DNA from: Streptomyces spiramyceticus
GTDB taxonomy: Bacteria > Actinomycetota > Actinomycetes > Streptomycetales > Streptomycetaceae
DNA: 64,000 bases
Direction of reading: 5' to 3'
Assembly (NCBI RefSeq): GCF_028807635.1
Contig: NZ_JARBAX010000001.1
Location: 124,001-188,000 of the forward strand
Shown here: positions 1 to 11,912 of the stretch, in pieces
Layout of the letters: every line of letters begins with the position of its first letter
Numbering within the stretch: position 1 is the stretch's first letter
The notes under the pieces: model-generated
Told to the model about the DNA's origin: nothing
The model's database searches: none
The model's input: the letters and a program-made list of their open reading frames with translations, nothing else
Translations under genes and position numbers: made by a program

Positions 1-23
1 CCGACCGCGAGGACCGCAAGACG

Positions 24-647
24 GTGGAAGCCCTGCTCGACGAGTACGGCAAGACCTACGCCGACGAGGCGGGCATCCGACTGCGCGACACCCCCCAGCC
101 CCTCTACCAGCTCCTCGTCCTGAGCCATCTCCTCAGCGCCCGCATCCGGGCATCCGTGGCGGTGGCCGCGGCACGTGCGCTGTTCGAACACGGCATGCGC
201 ACTCCGCGCAAGATGGCCGACGCGACCTGGCAGCAGCGCGTCGACGCCCTCGGCGAGGGCGGCTACCGGCGCTACGACGAACGGACCGCGACCCAGCTCG
301 GCGACGCGGCGCAACTGCTGCTGGACGAGTACGGCGGCGACCTGCGCCGCCTGCGCGAGGAGGCCGACGGCGATCTCGACGAGCTGCGGACAAGGCTGCG
401 CCGGGCCCCGGGCATGGGCCCGGCCGGTGCGGACATCTTCCTGCGCGAGGCGCAGGCCGTGTGGCCGGAGGCGGCGCCGTACATCGACGGCAAGGCACTT
501 CAGGGCGCGGAACGCCTCGGCCTGCCCAAGTCGCCGGACAAGCTGGCTGCCCTGGCGGACGACCGCGGCCCGGCCGTGCTGGCGGCGGCGCTGGTGCGGG
601 CGGCGCTGGACAAGGAAGTCGTGGCGGAGGTACGGGAACGCGTCTGA
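24..647 (+). CDS. Endonuclease III-like HhH protein, possibly 5'-truncated
   Basis: The product resembles small actinobacterial proteins related to the endonuclease III/HhH-GPD fold. A helix-hairpin-helix-like segment (APGMGPAGADIFL) lies near residues 128-140, followed by an Asp in PYIDGKAL, where endonuclease III has its catalytic Asp. Two standard features are missing. There is no cysteine anywhere, so no 4Fe-4S cluster. The hairpin Lys of classical endonuclease III (LPGVGRKTA) is replaced by small residues. Base-excision activity is therefore doubtful; the protein may only bind DNA. The GTG at 24 is a possible start, but the frame is open back to base 3, so the true start may lie a few codons outside the window. 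It stands alone on the plus strand, 124 bases before the next gene. Confidence 0.6.
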   Translation: MEALLDEYGKTYADEAGIRLRDTPQPLYQLLVLSHLLSARIRASVAVAAARALFEHGMRTPRKMADATWQQRVDALGEGGYRRYDERTATQLGDAAQLLLDEYGGDLRRLREEADGDLDELRTRLRRAPGMGPAGADIFLREAQAVWPEAAPYIDGKALQGAERLGLPKSPDKLAALADDRGPAVLAAALVRAALDKEVVAEVRERV

Positions 648-702
648 CGCGGACCGCAAGCAGGAGTGGCAGTAACCGACATGCGAGGGCCGAGCCGAGG
701 GC

Positions 703-735
703 TTGAAGTTGTCATGATCACGATGCTAACTTCAA
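703..735. promoter_or_regulatory. Inverted repeat upstream of the ceramidase gene, candidate operator
   Basis: TTGAAGTT (703-710) and AACTTCAA (728-735) are perfect 8-bp inverted repeats separated by 17 bases. The surrounding stretch is noticeably more AT-rich than its neighbours and lies 37 bases upstream of the ceramidase start. The geometry suits a dimeric repressor or activator site. TTGAAG could also serve as a -35 element. No regulator is identified. Confidence 0.35.
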
Positions 736-771
736 AGCTGAAACTCTGTCAGGTTTGGAGTCGGAGGCCCG

Positions 772-2853
772 GTGAGCACGAGCCCGAAGCCGCACGCTGT
801 CGGACCGGCGCACCGGCTGAGCCGGTGGCGTACGACCGCCGTCGTCACCGCCCTCGCCCTGCTGGGCATCGCCGCCCCCGCGGCGGCGCAGGACTCGACC
901 CCCACGCCCGCCCCCGAGCCGTACCTCGTGGGCCGCGGGATCGCCGACGCGACCGGAGAAGTGGCCGCGACGGGGATGATGGGGTACGGCCGGACCGACC
1001 AGGTCGCCGAGGGGCTGCACACGAGGCTGCGTTCGCGGTCGTTCGTCATCGTCGACCGGGCGACCGGCAGACGCGTGCTGCTCATCGTCGCCGACTCACC
1101 GATGATCTTCGAGAGCGTGCACCAGCGGGTGCTGAAACGGCTGGCCGAGCGCTACGGCGACCTCTACACCGAGCAGAACGTGCTGATCACGGCAACACAC
1201 TCGCACTCGGGGCCCGGTGGTTACTCGCACCACCTGCTCTACAACCTCACGACGAAGGGCTACCACGAGAAGACCTTCGCGGCCATCACGGACGGCATGG
1301 TGGAGTCGGTGACGCGCGCGCAGGCCGACCTCGCGCCCGCGTCGCTGACCCTCACCCACGGCGAGCTGCACAATGCCAACGTCAACCGCTCCAGGGCCGC
1401 GTTCGACAACAACCGGCGGGACAAGGAGTTCTTCCCCGAGGGTCGCGATCCGCAGACCTCACTGCTGCGCATTGAGCGGGGCGGCCGCCCGGTGGGCGCG
1501 ATCAACTGGTTCCCCACCCACAACACCTCGATGACCGGCGAGAACAAGCTGATCAATTCGGACAACAAGGGGTACGCCGCCTACCGGTGGGAGCGCGAGA
1601 GTGCCCACGTCGACTACCTCGCCGACGCCGAACCGGACTTCGTCTCCGCCTTCGCACAGACCAACGCCGGCGACATGTCCCCGAACATCGCGCTCAAACC
1701 GGCAGACGAGCTGCCCGCCACAGAGTTCGAGAGCACCCGCGAGATCGGACTCCGCCAGTACGACGCGGCACACGACCAGCTCGACGACACGGGACAGCGG
1801 CTCGACGGGGCGGTCGACTCCCGGCTCACCTACGTCGACCTGGCGAACACCACGGTCGGCCCGGCGTTCACCGGCGACGGCAGGGAGCACCGCACCTGCA
1901 AGCCGGCGATCGGCGCCGCCATGGCCGCGGGCAGCACCGAGGACGGTCCGGCCTTCCCGGTCTTCAAGGAGGGCGAGAACCCGGTGTGGGACGCGGTCTC
2001 GAAGACCGTCCTCTACGGCGCGGACGAGGAGTTGAAGCAGTGCCAGTCCCCGAAGGGCATCGTGGTGCCCGTCGGCGCGATGAACGCGGTCTACCCCTGG
2101 GTGCAGGAGCAGGTTCCCGTCCAGCTGGTCCGCATCGGCGGTCTCTACCTCGTGGGTGTCCCCGGGGAGGTCACCGTCGTCGCGGGGCTGCGCCTGCGGC
2201 GGACGGTGGCGGAGATCGTCGGCGCCGACATCAAGAACGTCCTCGTGGCCGGGTACAGCAATGCGTACATGCATTACGTGACCACGCCCGAGGAGTACGA
2301 CAAGCAGCAGTACGAGGGCGGCAGTACGCTCTTCGGCCGCTGGGAGCTGCCCGCTCTCCAGCAGACCGCCGCCGGGCTGGCCACCTCGATGCGCGCGGGT
2401 GAGCCGGTCCCACGCGGGTCCGTGCCACCGGACCTGTCCGGCCGACAGCTGTTCCGGCAGCCGGACAACGGGCCTGACACTCCACCGCTGGGGCGGCGGT
2501 TCGGCGACGTACTCACCCAGCCCGCTGCCTCCTACAACGGTGGGCAGCAGGCCGCGGCGGTGTTCGTCGGCGCGCATCCGAACAACAACCTGCACCGGCA
2601 CGGCACTTACCTCGAAGTGCAGCGCCTGGACGGCTCGAACTGGCGGCGCATCGCCGACGACGGCGACTGGTCGACGACATTCCGCTGGAGGCGCGAGGGC
2701 CTCATGGCTTCGCGGGCGACCGTGACCTGGGACATTCCGGCCGACGCGGAGCCGGGCAGCTACCGGATCCGCTACCACGGCGACGCCAAGAACTTCCTCG
2801 GCGGGATCGGCCCGTTCACGGCGACGTCCCGCACGTTCGAGGTCAAGGACTGA
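772..2853 (+). CDS. Secreted neutral/alkaline ceramidase
   Basis: This 693-residue protein belongs to the neutral ceramidase family, which hydrolyses the amide bond of ceramide to sphingosine and fatty acid outside the cell. Residues 1-40 form a signal peptide: a basic start, a hydrophobic run TTAVVTALALLGIAAPAAAQ and an Ala-rich cleavage site. The zinc-binding segment THSHSGPGG starts at residue 142. The family's nucleophile block reads NAGDMSPN, with the Ser at 303. The C-terminal ~120 residues form the Ig-like domain typical of bacterial members (FEVKD end). The GTG start at 772 has a GGAGG ribosome site just upstream (TCGGAGGCCCG). It is monocistronic, with an inverted repeat ahead of it. 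Streptomyces does not make typical ceramides, so the enzyme probably acts on environmental or host sphingolipids; that is inference. Confidence 0.88.
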   Translation: MSTSPKPHAVGPAHRLSRWRTTAVVTALALLGIAAPAAAQDSTPTPAPEPYLVGRGIADATGEVAATGMMGYGRTDQVAEGLHTRLRSRSFVIVDRATGRRVLLIVADSPMIFESVHQRVLKRLAERYGDLYTEQNVLITATHSHSGPGGYSHHLLYNLTTKGYHEKTFAAITDGMVESVTRAQADLAPASLTLTHGELHNANVNRSRAAFDNNRRDKEFFPEGRDPQTSLLRIERGGRPVGAINWFPTHNTSMTGENKLINSDNKGYAAYRWERESAHVDYLADAEPDFVSAFAQTNAGDMSPNIALKPADELPATEFESTREIGLRQYDAAHDQLDDTGQRLDGAVDSRLTYVDLANTTVGPAFTGDGREHRTCKPAIGAAMAAGSTEDGPAFPVFKEGENPVWDAVSKTVLYGADEELKQCQSPKGIVVPVGAMNAVYPWVQEQVPVQLVRIGGLYLVGVPGEVTVVAGLRLRRTVAEIVGADIKNVLVAGYSNAYMHYVTTPEEYDKQQYEGGSTLFGRWELPALQQTAAGLATSMRAGEPVPRGSVPPDLSGRQLFRQPDNGPDTPPLGRRFGDVLTQPAASYNGGQQAAAVFVGAHPNNNLHRHGTYLEVQRLDGSNWRRIADDGDWSTTFRWRREGLMASRATVTWDIPADAEPGSYRIRYHGDAKNFLGGIGPFTATSRTFEVKD

Positions 2854-2972
2854 CCCGGACGGCACCCGACGTCCCGATGGCGTGGCAGAAGCGCGCGGCC
2901 TTCTGTTGCAGTGCGGCAGTCTCTCGTAACCTCGGCACGGTTTGAAGTGGCCATGCCGAGAAGAGGGTGCCC

Positions 2973-5189
2973 ATGCACAGACGTCTGCTTCACCTCGTCC
3001 TCGCCCCGCTCGCGGGCGCTTTATTGATCGGGGCGCCGGCGGTCGCGGCGCCCCCGGGTCCGCCCGACGTGTACCGGCCCGTGCGTGGACCCTCCGCGCC
3101 CGCCGAGTACCGGTACCTGCAGAAGACCTTGCCGGGACAGCCGATTCCGCGCCACGCCCACGAGGACGCCGCTGCGCAAGCCCGTCAACTGCCCACGGCC
3201 GGCGGGCGCTGGAAGTCGGTCGGCCCGACGAACATCGGCGGTCGCATCGTCTCGCTGGCGCTCGATCCCAAACGCGCCGACACCGTGTACGCCGCAGCGG
3301 CCAGCGGCGGGATATGGCGCAGCACGGACGCCGGGCAGACCTTCGAGTCCGCGTGGCCCGACAGCTGGACGCAGGCCATGGGCGCGGTCGCCACGGGACC
3401 CGACGGTGCCCTGTACGCCGGGACCGGCGAGGCCAACCCCGGTGGCGGCAGCATCACTTACGAGGGGACGGGCATCTACCGCAGCACCGACGGGGGCGCC
3501 CACTGGCGCTCGATCGGGCTGCGCGACTCCGGCGCCATCAGCGCGATCACGGTGGACCCCGGCAATCCGCGTCGTCTCTACGTCGCCGCGGCCGGATCGC
3601 TCTACAACGGCGGCGGCGACCGGGGCGTCTACCGGTCGGACGACGCCGGCAAGACGTGGCAGCGGATCCTCACCGGGGCCAATGAGTTCACCGGCGCCAC
3701 CGAAGTGGTCGTCCAGGGCAAGAATCTGTACGCCGTGATGTGGGACCACCGCCGCACACCCCAACTGCGCACCTACGGCGGCGTGGGCTCCGGCGTCTTC
3801 CGCAGCGGCGACGGCGGCAAGAGCTGGCAGCGGCTCGGCGGCGGCCTGCCCGCGCAGGGCCCGGATGTGGGGCGGATCGGCCTCGCTGTCGCGGGCGAAC
3901 GGGTCTACGCCATCGTCAACAAGAGCAGCGGCCCCTTCGAGGGCTTCTACGCCTCCACCGACGGCGGCGACAACTGGAGCCGGACCCCCGCGGATGCGAA
4001 CCTCACCGGGTCGCAGTCGTCGTTCGGCTGGTGGTTCGGGAAGATCTGGGCCGACCCTGCGGACGCCCGTCATGTGCATGTTGCCGGCGTCCCGCTGATG
4101 ACGACCAAGGACGCCGGGGCCACCTGGACGTTCGACGACAGCAGCATCCATGTGGACCAGCACGCCATGGTGTGGGATCCGCGCCGACCCGGCCGCGTCT
4201 ACCTGGGCAACGACGGCGGGGTCTACCGCTCCGACGCGAACGGGGACGGCGGGTGGGTCAAGGCCCGCCACGAGCCGTACACCCAGCTCTACAGCGCGGC
4301 GATCAGTCCGCAGGACACCTCACGCATCTCCGGCGGTGCCCAGGACAACGGTTCGCTGCGCTCCTGGGGCGGTGACGGCTTCAACGAGTATCTCGGCGGG
4401 GACGGGGAGGAGAACCTCATCAACCCGACCGACGTGAACAATGTCTTCGCCTGCTACCAGTACGGCAACTGCTTCCGGTCCACAGACGGGGGCGACACCC
4501 TCACCTACTTCGCCGACAAGACCACCTTCAAACGCCGCAACTGGTTCACGCCCGTTGTCTTCGACCCCCGCGACCCGAAGATCCTCTACTACGGCTCCGA
4601 GGTGCTCAACCGCTCCACGGACGGCGGCGCGACCTGGCAGCCCATCAGCTCCGACCTGTCCGGCGGCCCGGGTCCCGACCCGATCTACACCAATTACGGG
4701 ACCATCACCTCGATCGCACCGGCGGGCGACGGACGCACCGTGTACGCCGGCACCGACGACGGCCGCGTATGGGTCACCAAGGACCTGGGCGCGACCTGGA
4801 CGAAGCTGGCCGAGGGCCGGCCGTGGGTGACCCGGGTCGTCGTCGACCCGGCCGATCCCGACCGGGTGTACACGACCCACTCCGCCTACCGCGCCGGGTC
4901 GGGGCTGGCGCATGTGTACGGCAGCACGGACGGCGGCAAGCACTGGAAGGACCTGTCGGGCAACCTGCCTGACGCACCCGTCAACGACCTCGTCGTCGGG
5001 CGCGGCAAGCTCCTGTACGCCGCTACCGACCAGGGCGTGTTCACGTCCGCGACGGGCGGCCGGCAGTGGCTCCGCCTGGGCCGGGGCATGCCTGCGGTTC
5101 CGGTGGACGACATCGAGTACGACGCCGGGCACCACCGCTTGGTGGCGGCTACGTTCGGCAGGGGCTTCTACGAACTGAACACGGCCTGA
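2973..5189 (+). CDS. Secreted Asp-box (BNR/sortilin-like) beta-propeller protein
   Basis: The 738-residue protein starts with a signal peptide (MHRRLLHLVLAPLAGALLIG, cleaved near APAVAA). It is then built of repeated Asp-box blades of the pattern S/T-x-D-x-G-x-T/H-W. About ten are readable, for example STDAGQTF, STDGGAHW, SDDAGKTW, SGDGGKSW, STDGGDNW, TKDAGATW, STDGGATW, TKDLGATW and STDGGKHW. This is the VPS10/sortilin and exo-alpha-sialidase superfamily fold. I see no clear sialidase Arg triad, so an enzymatic role cannot be claimed; binding of a carbohydrate or protein is equally possible. ATG at 2973 is preferred over GTG at 2967 because AGAGGG lies about 6 bases upstream of the ATG. The gene ends at the hairpin shared with the convergent icd gene. 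Confidence 0.8.
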   Translation: MHRRLLHLVLAPLAGALLIGAPAVAAPPGPPDVYRPVRGPSAPAEYRYLQKTLPGQPIPRHAHEDAAAQARQLPTAGGRWKSVGPTNIGGRIVSLALDPKRADTVYAAAASGGIWRSTDAGQTFESAWPDSWTQAMGAVATGPDGALYAGTGEANPGGGSITYEGTGIYRSTDGGAHWRSIGLRDSGAISAITVDPGNPRRLYVAAAGSLYNGGGDRGVYRSDDAGKTWQRILTGANEFTGATEVVVQGKNLYAVMWDHRRTPQLRTYGGVGSGVFRSGDGGKSWQRLGGGLPAQGPDVGRIGLAVAGERVYAIVNKSSGPFEGFYASTDGGDNWSRTPADANLTGSQSSFGWWFGKIWADPADARHVHVAGVPLMTTKDAGATWTFDDSSIHVDQHAMVWDPRRPGRVYLGNDGGVYRSDANGDGGWVKARHEPYTQLYSAAISPQDTSRISGGAQDNGSLRSWGGDGFNEYLGGDGEENLINPTDVNNVFACYQYGNCFRSTDGGDTLTYFADKTTFKRRNWFTPVVFDPRDPKILYYGSEVLNRSTDGGATWQPISSDLSGGPGPDPIYTNYGTITSIAPAGDGRTVYAGTDDGRVWVTKDLGATWTKLAEGRPWVTRVVVDPADPDRVYTTHSAYRAGSGLAHVYGSTDGGKHWKDLSGNLPDAPVNDLVVGRGKLLYAATDQGVFTSATGGRQWLRLGRGMPAVPVDDIEYDAGHHRLVAATFGRGFYELNTA

Positions 5190-5230
5190 ACGACGTAGAC
5201 GCATAAGAGCAGAACGCAAAAGGAGAACGC

Positions 5231-5283
5231 AAAAAAGCGGACGGAGGGCGGTCGCCTGTGCGGCGTGACCGCCCCCCGTCCGC
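5231..5283. terminator. Bidirectional hairpin terminator
   Basis: A 17-base arm at 5237-5253 pairs with 5267-5283 with a single mismatch and a 13-base loop. The A6 run at 5231-5236 becomes a U6 tail for leftward transcripts. It is therefore a canonical intrinsic terminator for the minus-strand icd gene, and a GC-rich hairpin for the plus-strand propeller gene. Confidence 0.85.
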
Positions 5284-5291
5284 GGCTTGTG

Positions 5292-7547
<2,256 letters not shown>

Positions 7548-7619
7548 TCAAGATATCTCGTGATCGCCCCCCTATCGACAGGGGCCTGCCCCCGCGGATG
7601 GCGACCCAGGGGCAGCGGT

Positions 7620-7644
7620 GCGTGTGGGCGGCTGCCCCACACGC
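7620..7644. terminator. Hairpin 1 downstream of the efflux operon
   Basis: GCGTGTGGG (7620-7628) pairs perfectly with CCCACACGC (7636-7644) around a 7-base loop. It is the most distal of three stem-loops in the 285-base gap between the permease stop and the icd start. Confidence 0.5.
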
Positions 7645-7646
7645 AA

Positions 7647-7683
7647 CTTCGCCCGGAATCCCATCGGGAGATTCCGGGCGAAG
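7647..7683. terminator. Hairpin 2, likely main terminator of the efflux operon
   Basis: A perfect 14-bp stem (7647-7660 with 7670-7683; arm CTTCGCCCGGAATC) surrounds a 9-base loop. There is no U-tract on the leftward side, as is usual for Streptomyces hairpin terminators. It lies upstream of icd, so it may also shield icd from read-through. Confidence 0.65.
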
Positions 7684-7690
7684 CCGGGGA

Positions 7691-7726
7691 CCGTACCCGC
7701 GCCGCGGGGGTCGTACGCGGGTACGG
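7691..7726. terminator. Hairpin 3 downstream of the efflux operon
   Basis: CCGTACCCGCG (7691-7701) pairs with CGCGGGTACGG (7716-7726) around a 14-base loop. It is the first of the three stem-loops met by transcripts leaving the permease gene. Two imperfect copies of CCGGCCACAGGNACT (about 7767-7798) lie between it and the permease stop. Confidence 0.5.
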
Positions 7727-7796
7727 AGCAGGAGGGCGTCGTACGACGCCGGGTGAGCCGTGTCAGCCGGCCACAGGTACTGACCGGCCACAGGCA

Positions 7797-8995
7797 CTAC
7801 GTGGTCCGGAGAGCTTCGGTGGGCTGCATGCGGGCGGCGCGCAGCGCGGGAAGCAGGCCGGCGACGGCGCCGATCGCGATGGCCGCGAGGAGGCCCCCTC
7901 CCCAAGCGAGCGGCGGGACGACGGTGGCCCAGTCCTTGACCTGGGCGTAGACCGTGGTGGCGATGACACCCAGCGCCACCCCCACGACGCCGCCGAGCGC
8001 GGCGAGGAGGATCGCCTCGGCCAGGAACTGGAGGCGGATGTTGCCCTTGGTGGCGCCGAGTGCGCGTCGTAGCCCGATCTCGGACCGGCGTTCGAGCACC
8101 GAGATGACCATGGTGTTGGCGACTCCGATGCCGCCGACGAGCAGGGCCACCGCCCCGAGGCCGAGGAACAGTCCGTTCAGCGCGGACTGGGTGGCGGCGC
8201 GGGCTTCGAGAGCGGCCGAGGGCTGGCTGACGCTGACCTCGTCGGCGTTTTCCGGATTTGCCGTCGCGGCCAGTACCTTCTGGACGTTGGTGACCTGGTC
8301 GGTCTCGGAGCGTACGTAGACCGTGGACGGGTGGCCGTCGAAGTCCAGGTACTTCTGCGCGGCCGGGTAGCCGACCAGCACCGAGGAATCGATCTCGGGC
8401 GTCAGGGTCGCCTGATTGAGGATCCCCGCGACGTAGAACCACTGGCCGCCGACCCAGATGCGCATCCCCGTGTGGACCTCGGCGATGCCCAGGCGGCTCG
8501 CGGCGGCCGCGCCGAGCACGGCGACCGGCTGTTTCTCGGTGGCGGCGTTGAGGTACTTGCCCTTGGCCACGGTCGTGCGCAGTGCGGCGGGCAGCTCCAG
8601 GCTCGCGGCGTTGACCGTGATGGAGTTGGTGTTGATGCTCGGGATGTACGGGTTGCGGAAGGCGTTGGCCTTGGTCTTGCCGGTGCTCTGGACCGATTCG
8701 ACCGGCCCGACGCGGGCGATCATCGCCGGAGCGTCGAGCGGGAGCTTGGCCTCGCCGCCGCCCAGGACCCGGCCTGGGGTGACCGTCAGCAGGTTGGTGC
8801 CCAGCTTGTCGATCTCGGCGAGCAGACCGGCCTGGGACGAGGCGGACAACCCCATCACCGCCACCATCGCAGCGACGCCGATGGCGATGCCCAGTGCTGA
8901 CAGCGCGGCCCGCATACGGCGGGTGCGCAGCCCCACGCTGGCGGTCCGGGCCAGGTCGGCCGGGCGCAGCCGGCCGGGAGCCGGAGCCGTGGTGG

Positions 8996-8999
<4 letters not shown>
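7797..8999 (-). CDS. ABC transporter permease, MacB/FtsX family
   Basis: This 400-residue inner-membrane permease has the MacB layout. An N-terminal helix (about residues 33-53, [20 protein letters not shown]) is followed by a large extracytoplasmic MacB_PCD domain (about 55-265). Three C-terminal helices of the FtsX domain follow (about 272-295, 325-355, 368-390), with the cytoplasmic loop [15 protein letters not shown] that contacts the ATPase. It is the third gene of a tight operon; its ATG overlaps the ATPase stop (ATGA at 8996-8999). MacAB-type systems extrude peptides, lipids or drugs, or act mechanically across the envelope. The substrate cannot be read from sequence. A role in handling the neighbouring peptide product is possible but unproven, since such operons also occur away from peptide clusters. 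Confidence 0.9.
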
Positions 9000-9783
<784 letters not shown>

Positions 9784-9787
<4 letters not shown>

Positions 9788-10941
9788 GAGGACGGCACCA
9801 CGATCTTCTGACCGACCTTGAGCCCGTCGCCCTTGACCTCGACCATGCCGGCGCTGTCGTCGAACAATCCGGCCGTCACCGGGATCAGGCGATGCGCGTC
9901 GTCGGCCCCGACGACCTCGACGGCGTACCCGCCGCCGGCCAGCGCCAGCAGCGCGTTCACCGGCACCGACAGCACGTCCTTCACGGTGTCGGTCACGATG
10001 GACACCTGCACGGGCGCCTGGTCGAGCTGCCCGGTCGCCTTCGGGTTCGACGGCTTGATCTCGACGGAGATGGTCATGCTGTCGTCCGATTTGGTCGCGA
10101 CTTTCCCGACCGACGACACGACACCGTCGGTCGTCTTGCCGTTGGGCAGCGAGATGGTCACCTTGTCACCGATCGCCACGTCGGACTGCTGGCTGGCGTT
10201 CAGCGCGACGGTGACCTGGCGTTGCGTCGAGGACGCTTCGAGGACCACTGCGCCGGGCGCCGCCGCACCACCGCGTACCGCGCTGACCTTGGTAACCCTG
10301 ATCTCCTTGGCCGACAGGAACACGGCCTGCCCGAGCGGCAGTTTGCCGGTCTCCTTCAGGCCCACATCGTCCTGCATCTCTTTGAGGGCGTAGTACGTCT
10401 GCCAGCCGAAGTAGTCGGAATCGGGGTCGATTTCGTCCTTGGTGGCGTATCCGAGGGCGACCAGCGCGGCGTTCAGCTGCCGTACGTCGGCCCCTTCCAT
10501 GTTCCACTCCAGGGCCCGGTAGACCGGCACGTAGGCGCCGTACAGGAAGATGACCGGCTTGCCGTCCACCCGGTAGAGCACCTTGCCCTGACGGACCACT
10601 GTGCCCGCGCCCGGCAGCTTCGTGACCGTGCCGCCGGCCTTGTTGACCACCTTGTAGTCACCTGCGTAACCCAGCGTCCCGTTCTCCTGGGTCCGGGCTG
10701 CCAGGGTTCCCTTGGTCACCTTCGCCAAGCCGGTCCGGGCAGTGGGCTTGGTCAACGGGTCCTTCGCCTCGCCGCCGAACGGGTCGGTGACGACGATCCC
10801 CACACCCGCCGCGACCAGGACGCTCACGACGACCGCTATCGTCCGCGCGCGCCGTCCGGAGCCTCCGGAGCGCGGACGCCGTCCCTTCTCGTCCGGCTCA
10901 TTGACATCGGCGTCATCCATCGAAATCTGCGAAGTGCTCAT
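9784..10941 (-). CDS. Efflux periplasmic-adaptor-like protein with peptidoglycan-binding domain
   Basis: This 385-residue protein is the first gene of the efflux operon. A cytoplasmic acidic/basic N terminus precedes one membrane helix (about residues 31-50, [19 protein letters not shown]). HlyD/MacA-like beta-barrel and lipoyl-like segments follow ([20 protein letters not shown]; later [16 protein letters not shown]). A PG_binding_1 domain is inserted in the middle (about 142-200, [17 protein letters not shown] ... [12 protein letters not shown]). The cell-wall-binding insert suits a Gram-positive adaptor that tethers the pump to peptidoglycan. ATG at 10941 has GGAGG six bases upstream; a longer frame back to 11028 lacks family similarity. 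It diverges from the response regulator across 309 bases. Confidence 0.85.
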
Positions 10942-11250
10942 GATGCGCCTCCGCGCTGCTGAGGAACCGTCACAGTATTCACGCGCATGCCCCGGCCCGC
11001 CTTTTCCCGTTCGCGTTCCGGTCGGCATCGCACTTGACGGTGCTTTGCATATCGCCCTCCATTACCGTCCGAATTCCTGCATGGGTTCCTGCATGGGTCC
11101 TTTCTACGGAGGGATCGGTTTCACCAAGGTTTCGCTCCGCCAGGTGCAGGGCAACCCGGCGATGAAACGCTGAGGAAACCGGGGGTTGAGCATCCTGGAC
11201 CGGCTTGTCAAGGTGTGCCGTGAGAGAAGTGGTCGTCGAGGGGGCAACAG
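10942..11250. promoter_or_regulatory. Divergent promoter region between efflux operon and two-component genes
   Basis: This 309-base gap has no convincing coding sequence. It must hold promoters for both divergent operons. The only clear structure is the 12-bp tandem repeat at 11074-11097. I could not fix -10/-35 elements by eye. Confidence 0.6.
11074..11097. promoter_or_regulatory. Two abutting 12-bp direct repeats, candidate response-regulator boxes
   Basis: TTCCTGCATGGG occurs at 11074-11085 and again, identically, at 11086-11097. Head-to-tail boxes with a pitch of 10-12 bases are the usual site for OmpR/PhoB-type winged-helix regulators. The adjacent 11251-11904 gene encodes one. The position, 133 bases from the efflux ATG and 154 bases from the regulator GTG, suits control of both operons. 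Confidence 0.5.
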
Positions 11251-11904
11251 GTGCGGGTACTCGTGGTGGAGGACGACGAGGAGATGGCGCAGACGGTGGC
11301 CGTCGGCCTGCGCCAGTCGCAGATGGCCGTGGACGTGGCGTTCGACGGCCCGTCCGGGCTGGAACGCGCGCTGTGCAACGACTACGACGTGATCGTGCTC
11401 GACCGGGACCTTCCCGGGATGCACGGCGATGAAGTGTGCTCCGAGCTGCTCGCGGCGGGGTGCCGGGGCCGGGTGCTGATGCTCACCGCCGCGGCGACGA
11501 CGGAGGACCTCGTCGACGGGCTCGGCCTGGGCGCCGACGACTACCTCCCCAAACCCTTCGATTTCCCGGTGCTGATCGCTCGGATCAGTGCGCTGGCACG
11601 CCGGGTTCATCCGGTCGTGCCGCCGGTGATCCGCCATGGAGACCTGGTGGTCGACACCGCACGGCGTACGGCCAGCCGGGGAGACCGGCCGCTGGAGCTG
11701 GCGCCCAAGGAGTTCGGCACGCTGGAGCTGCTGCTGGCCTCCGAGGGCCGGGCCGTCTCCGCCGAGGAACTCCTCGAACGGGTCTGGGACGAAGCCGCCG
11801 ACCCGTTCACCAATGCCGTGAAAATCACGATCAGCCGGTTACGGACCAAGCTCGGGGATCCGCCGATCATCGAGACCGTGGCCAAGCGCGGATACCGGAT
11901 TTGA
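11251..11904 (+). CDS. OmpR-family response regulator
   Basis: This 217-residue regulator has a receiver domain (1-118) and a winged-helix DNA-binding domain (about 125-217). The acidic pocket is EDD at 7-9, the phospho-acceptor is Asp51 (VLDRDLPG), and the conserved Lys is 101 (LPKPF). The output domain ends with the family signature VKITISRLRTKLG and ETVAKRGYRI. The kinase gene follows after 8 bases, so the two are co-transcribed. By position it probably controls the divergent efflux operon, perhaps through the 12-bp repeats upstream. Confidence 0.95.
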   Translation: MRVLVVEDDEEMAQTVAVGLRQSQMAVDVAFDGPSGLERALCNDYDVIVLDRDLPGMHGDEVCSELLAAGCRGRVLMLTAAATTEDLVDGLGLGADDYLPKPFDFPVLIARISALARRVHPVVPPVIRHGDLVVDTARRTASRGDRPLELAPKEFGTLELLLASEGRAVSAEELLERVWDEAADPFTNAVKITISRLRTKLGDPPIIETVAKRGYRI

Positions 11905-11912
11905 GGAAATAC

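Noticed and set aside
2895..2930. Weak stem (CAGAAG/CTTCTG) after the ceramidase gene as a terminator
   Set aside because: Only six base pairs with no U-tract; not distinguishable from chance in this composition.
11436..11912. Longer start for the histidine kinase from 11436
   Set aside because: The extra residues lie antiphase within the response-regulator gene; GAGGAAAT before the ATG at 11913 and homologous starts favour the short form.
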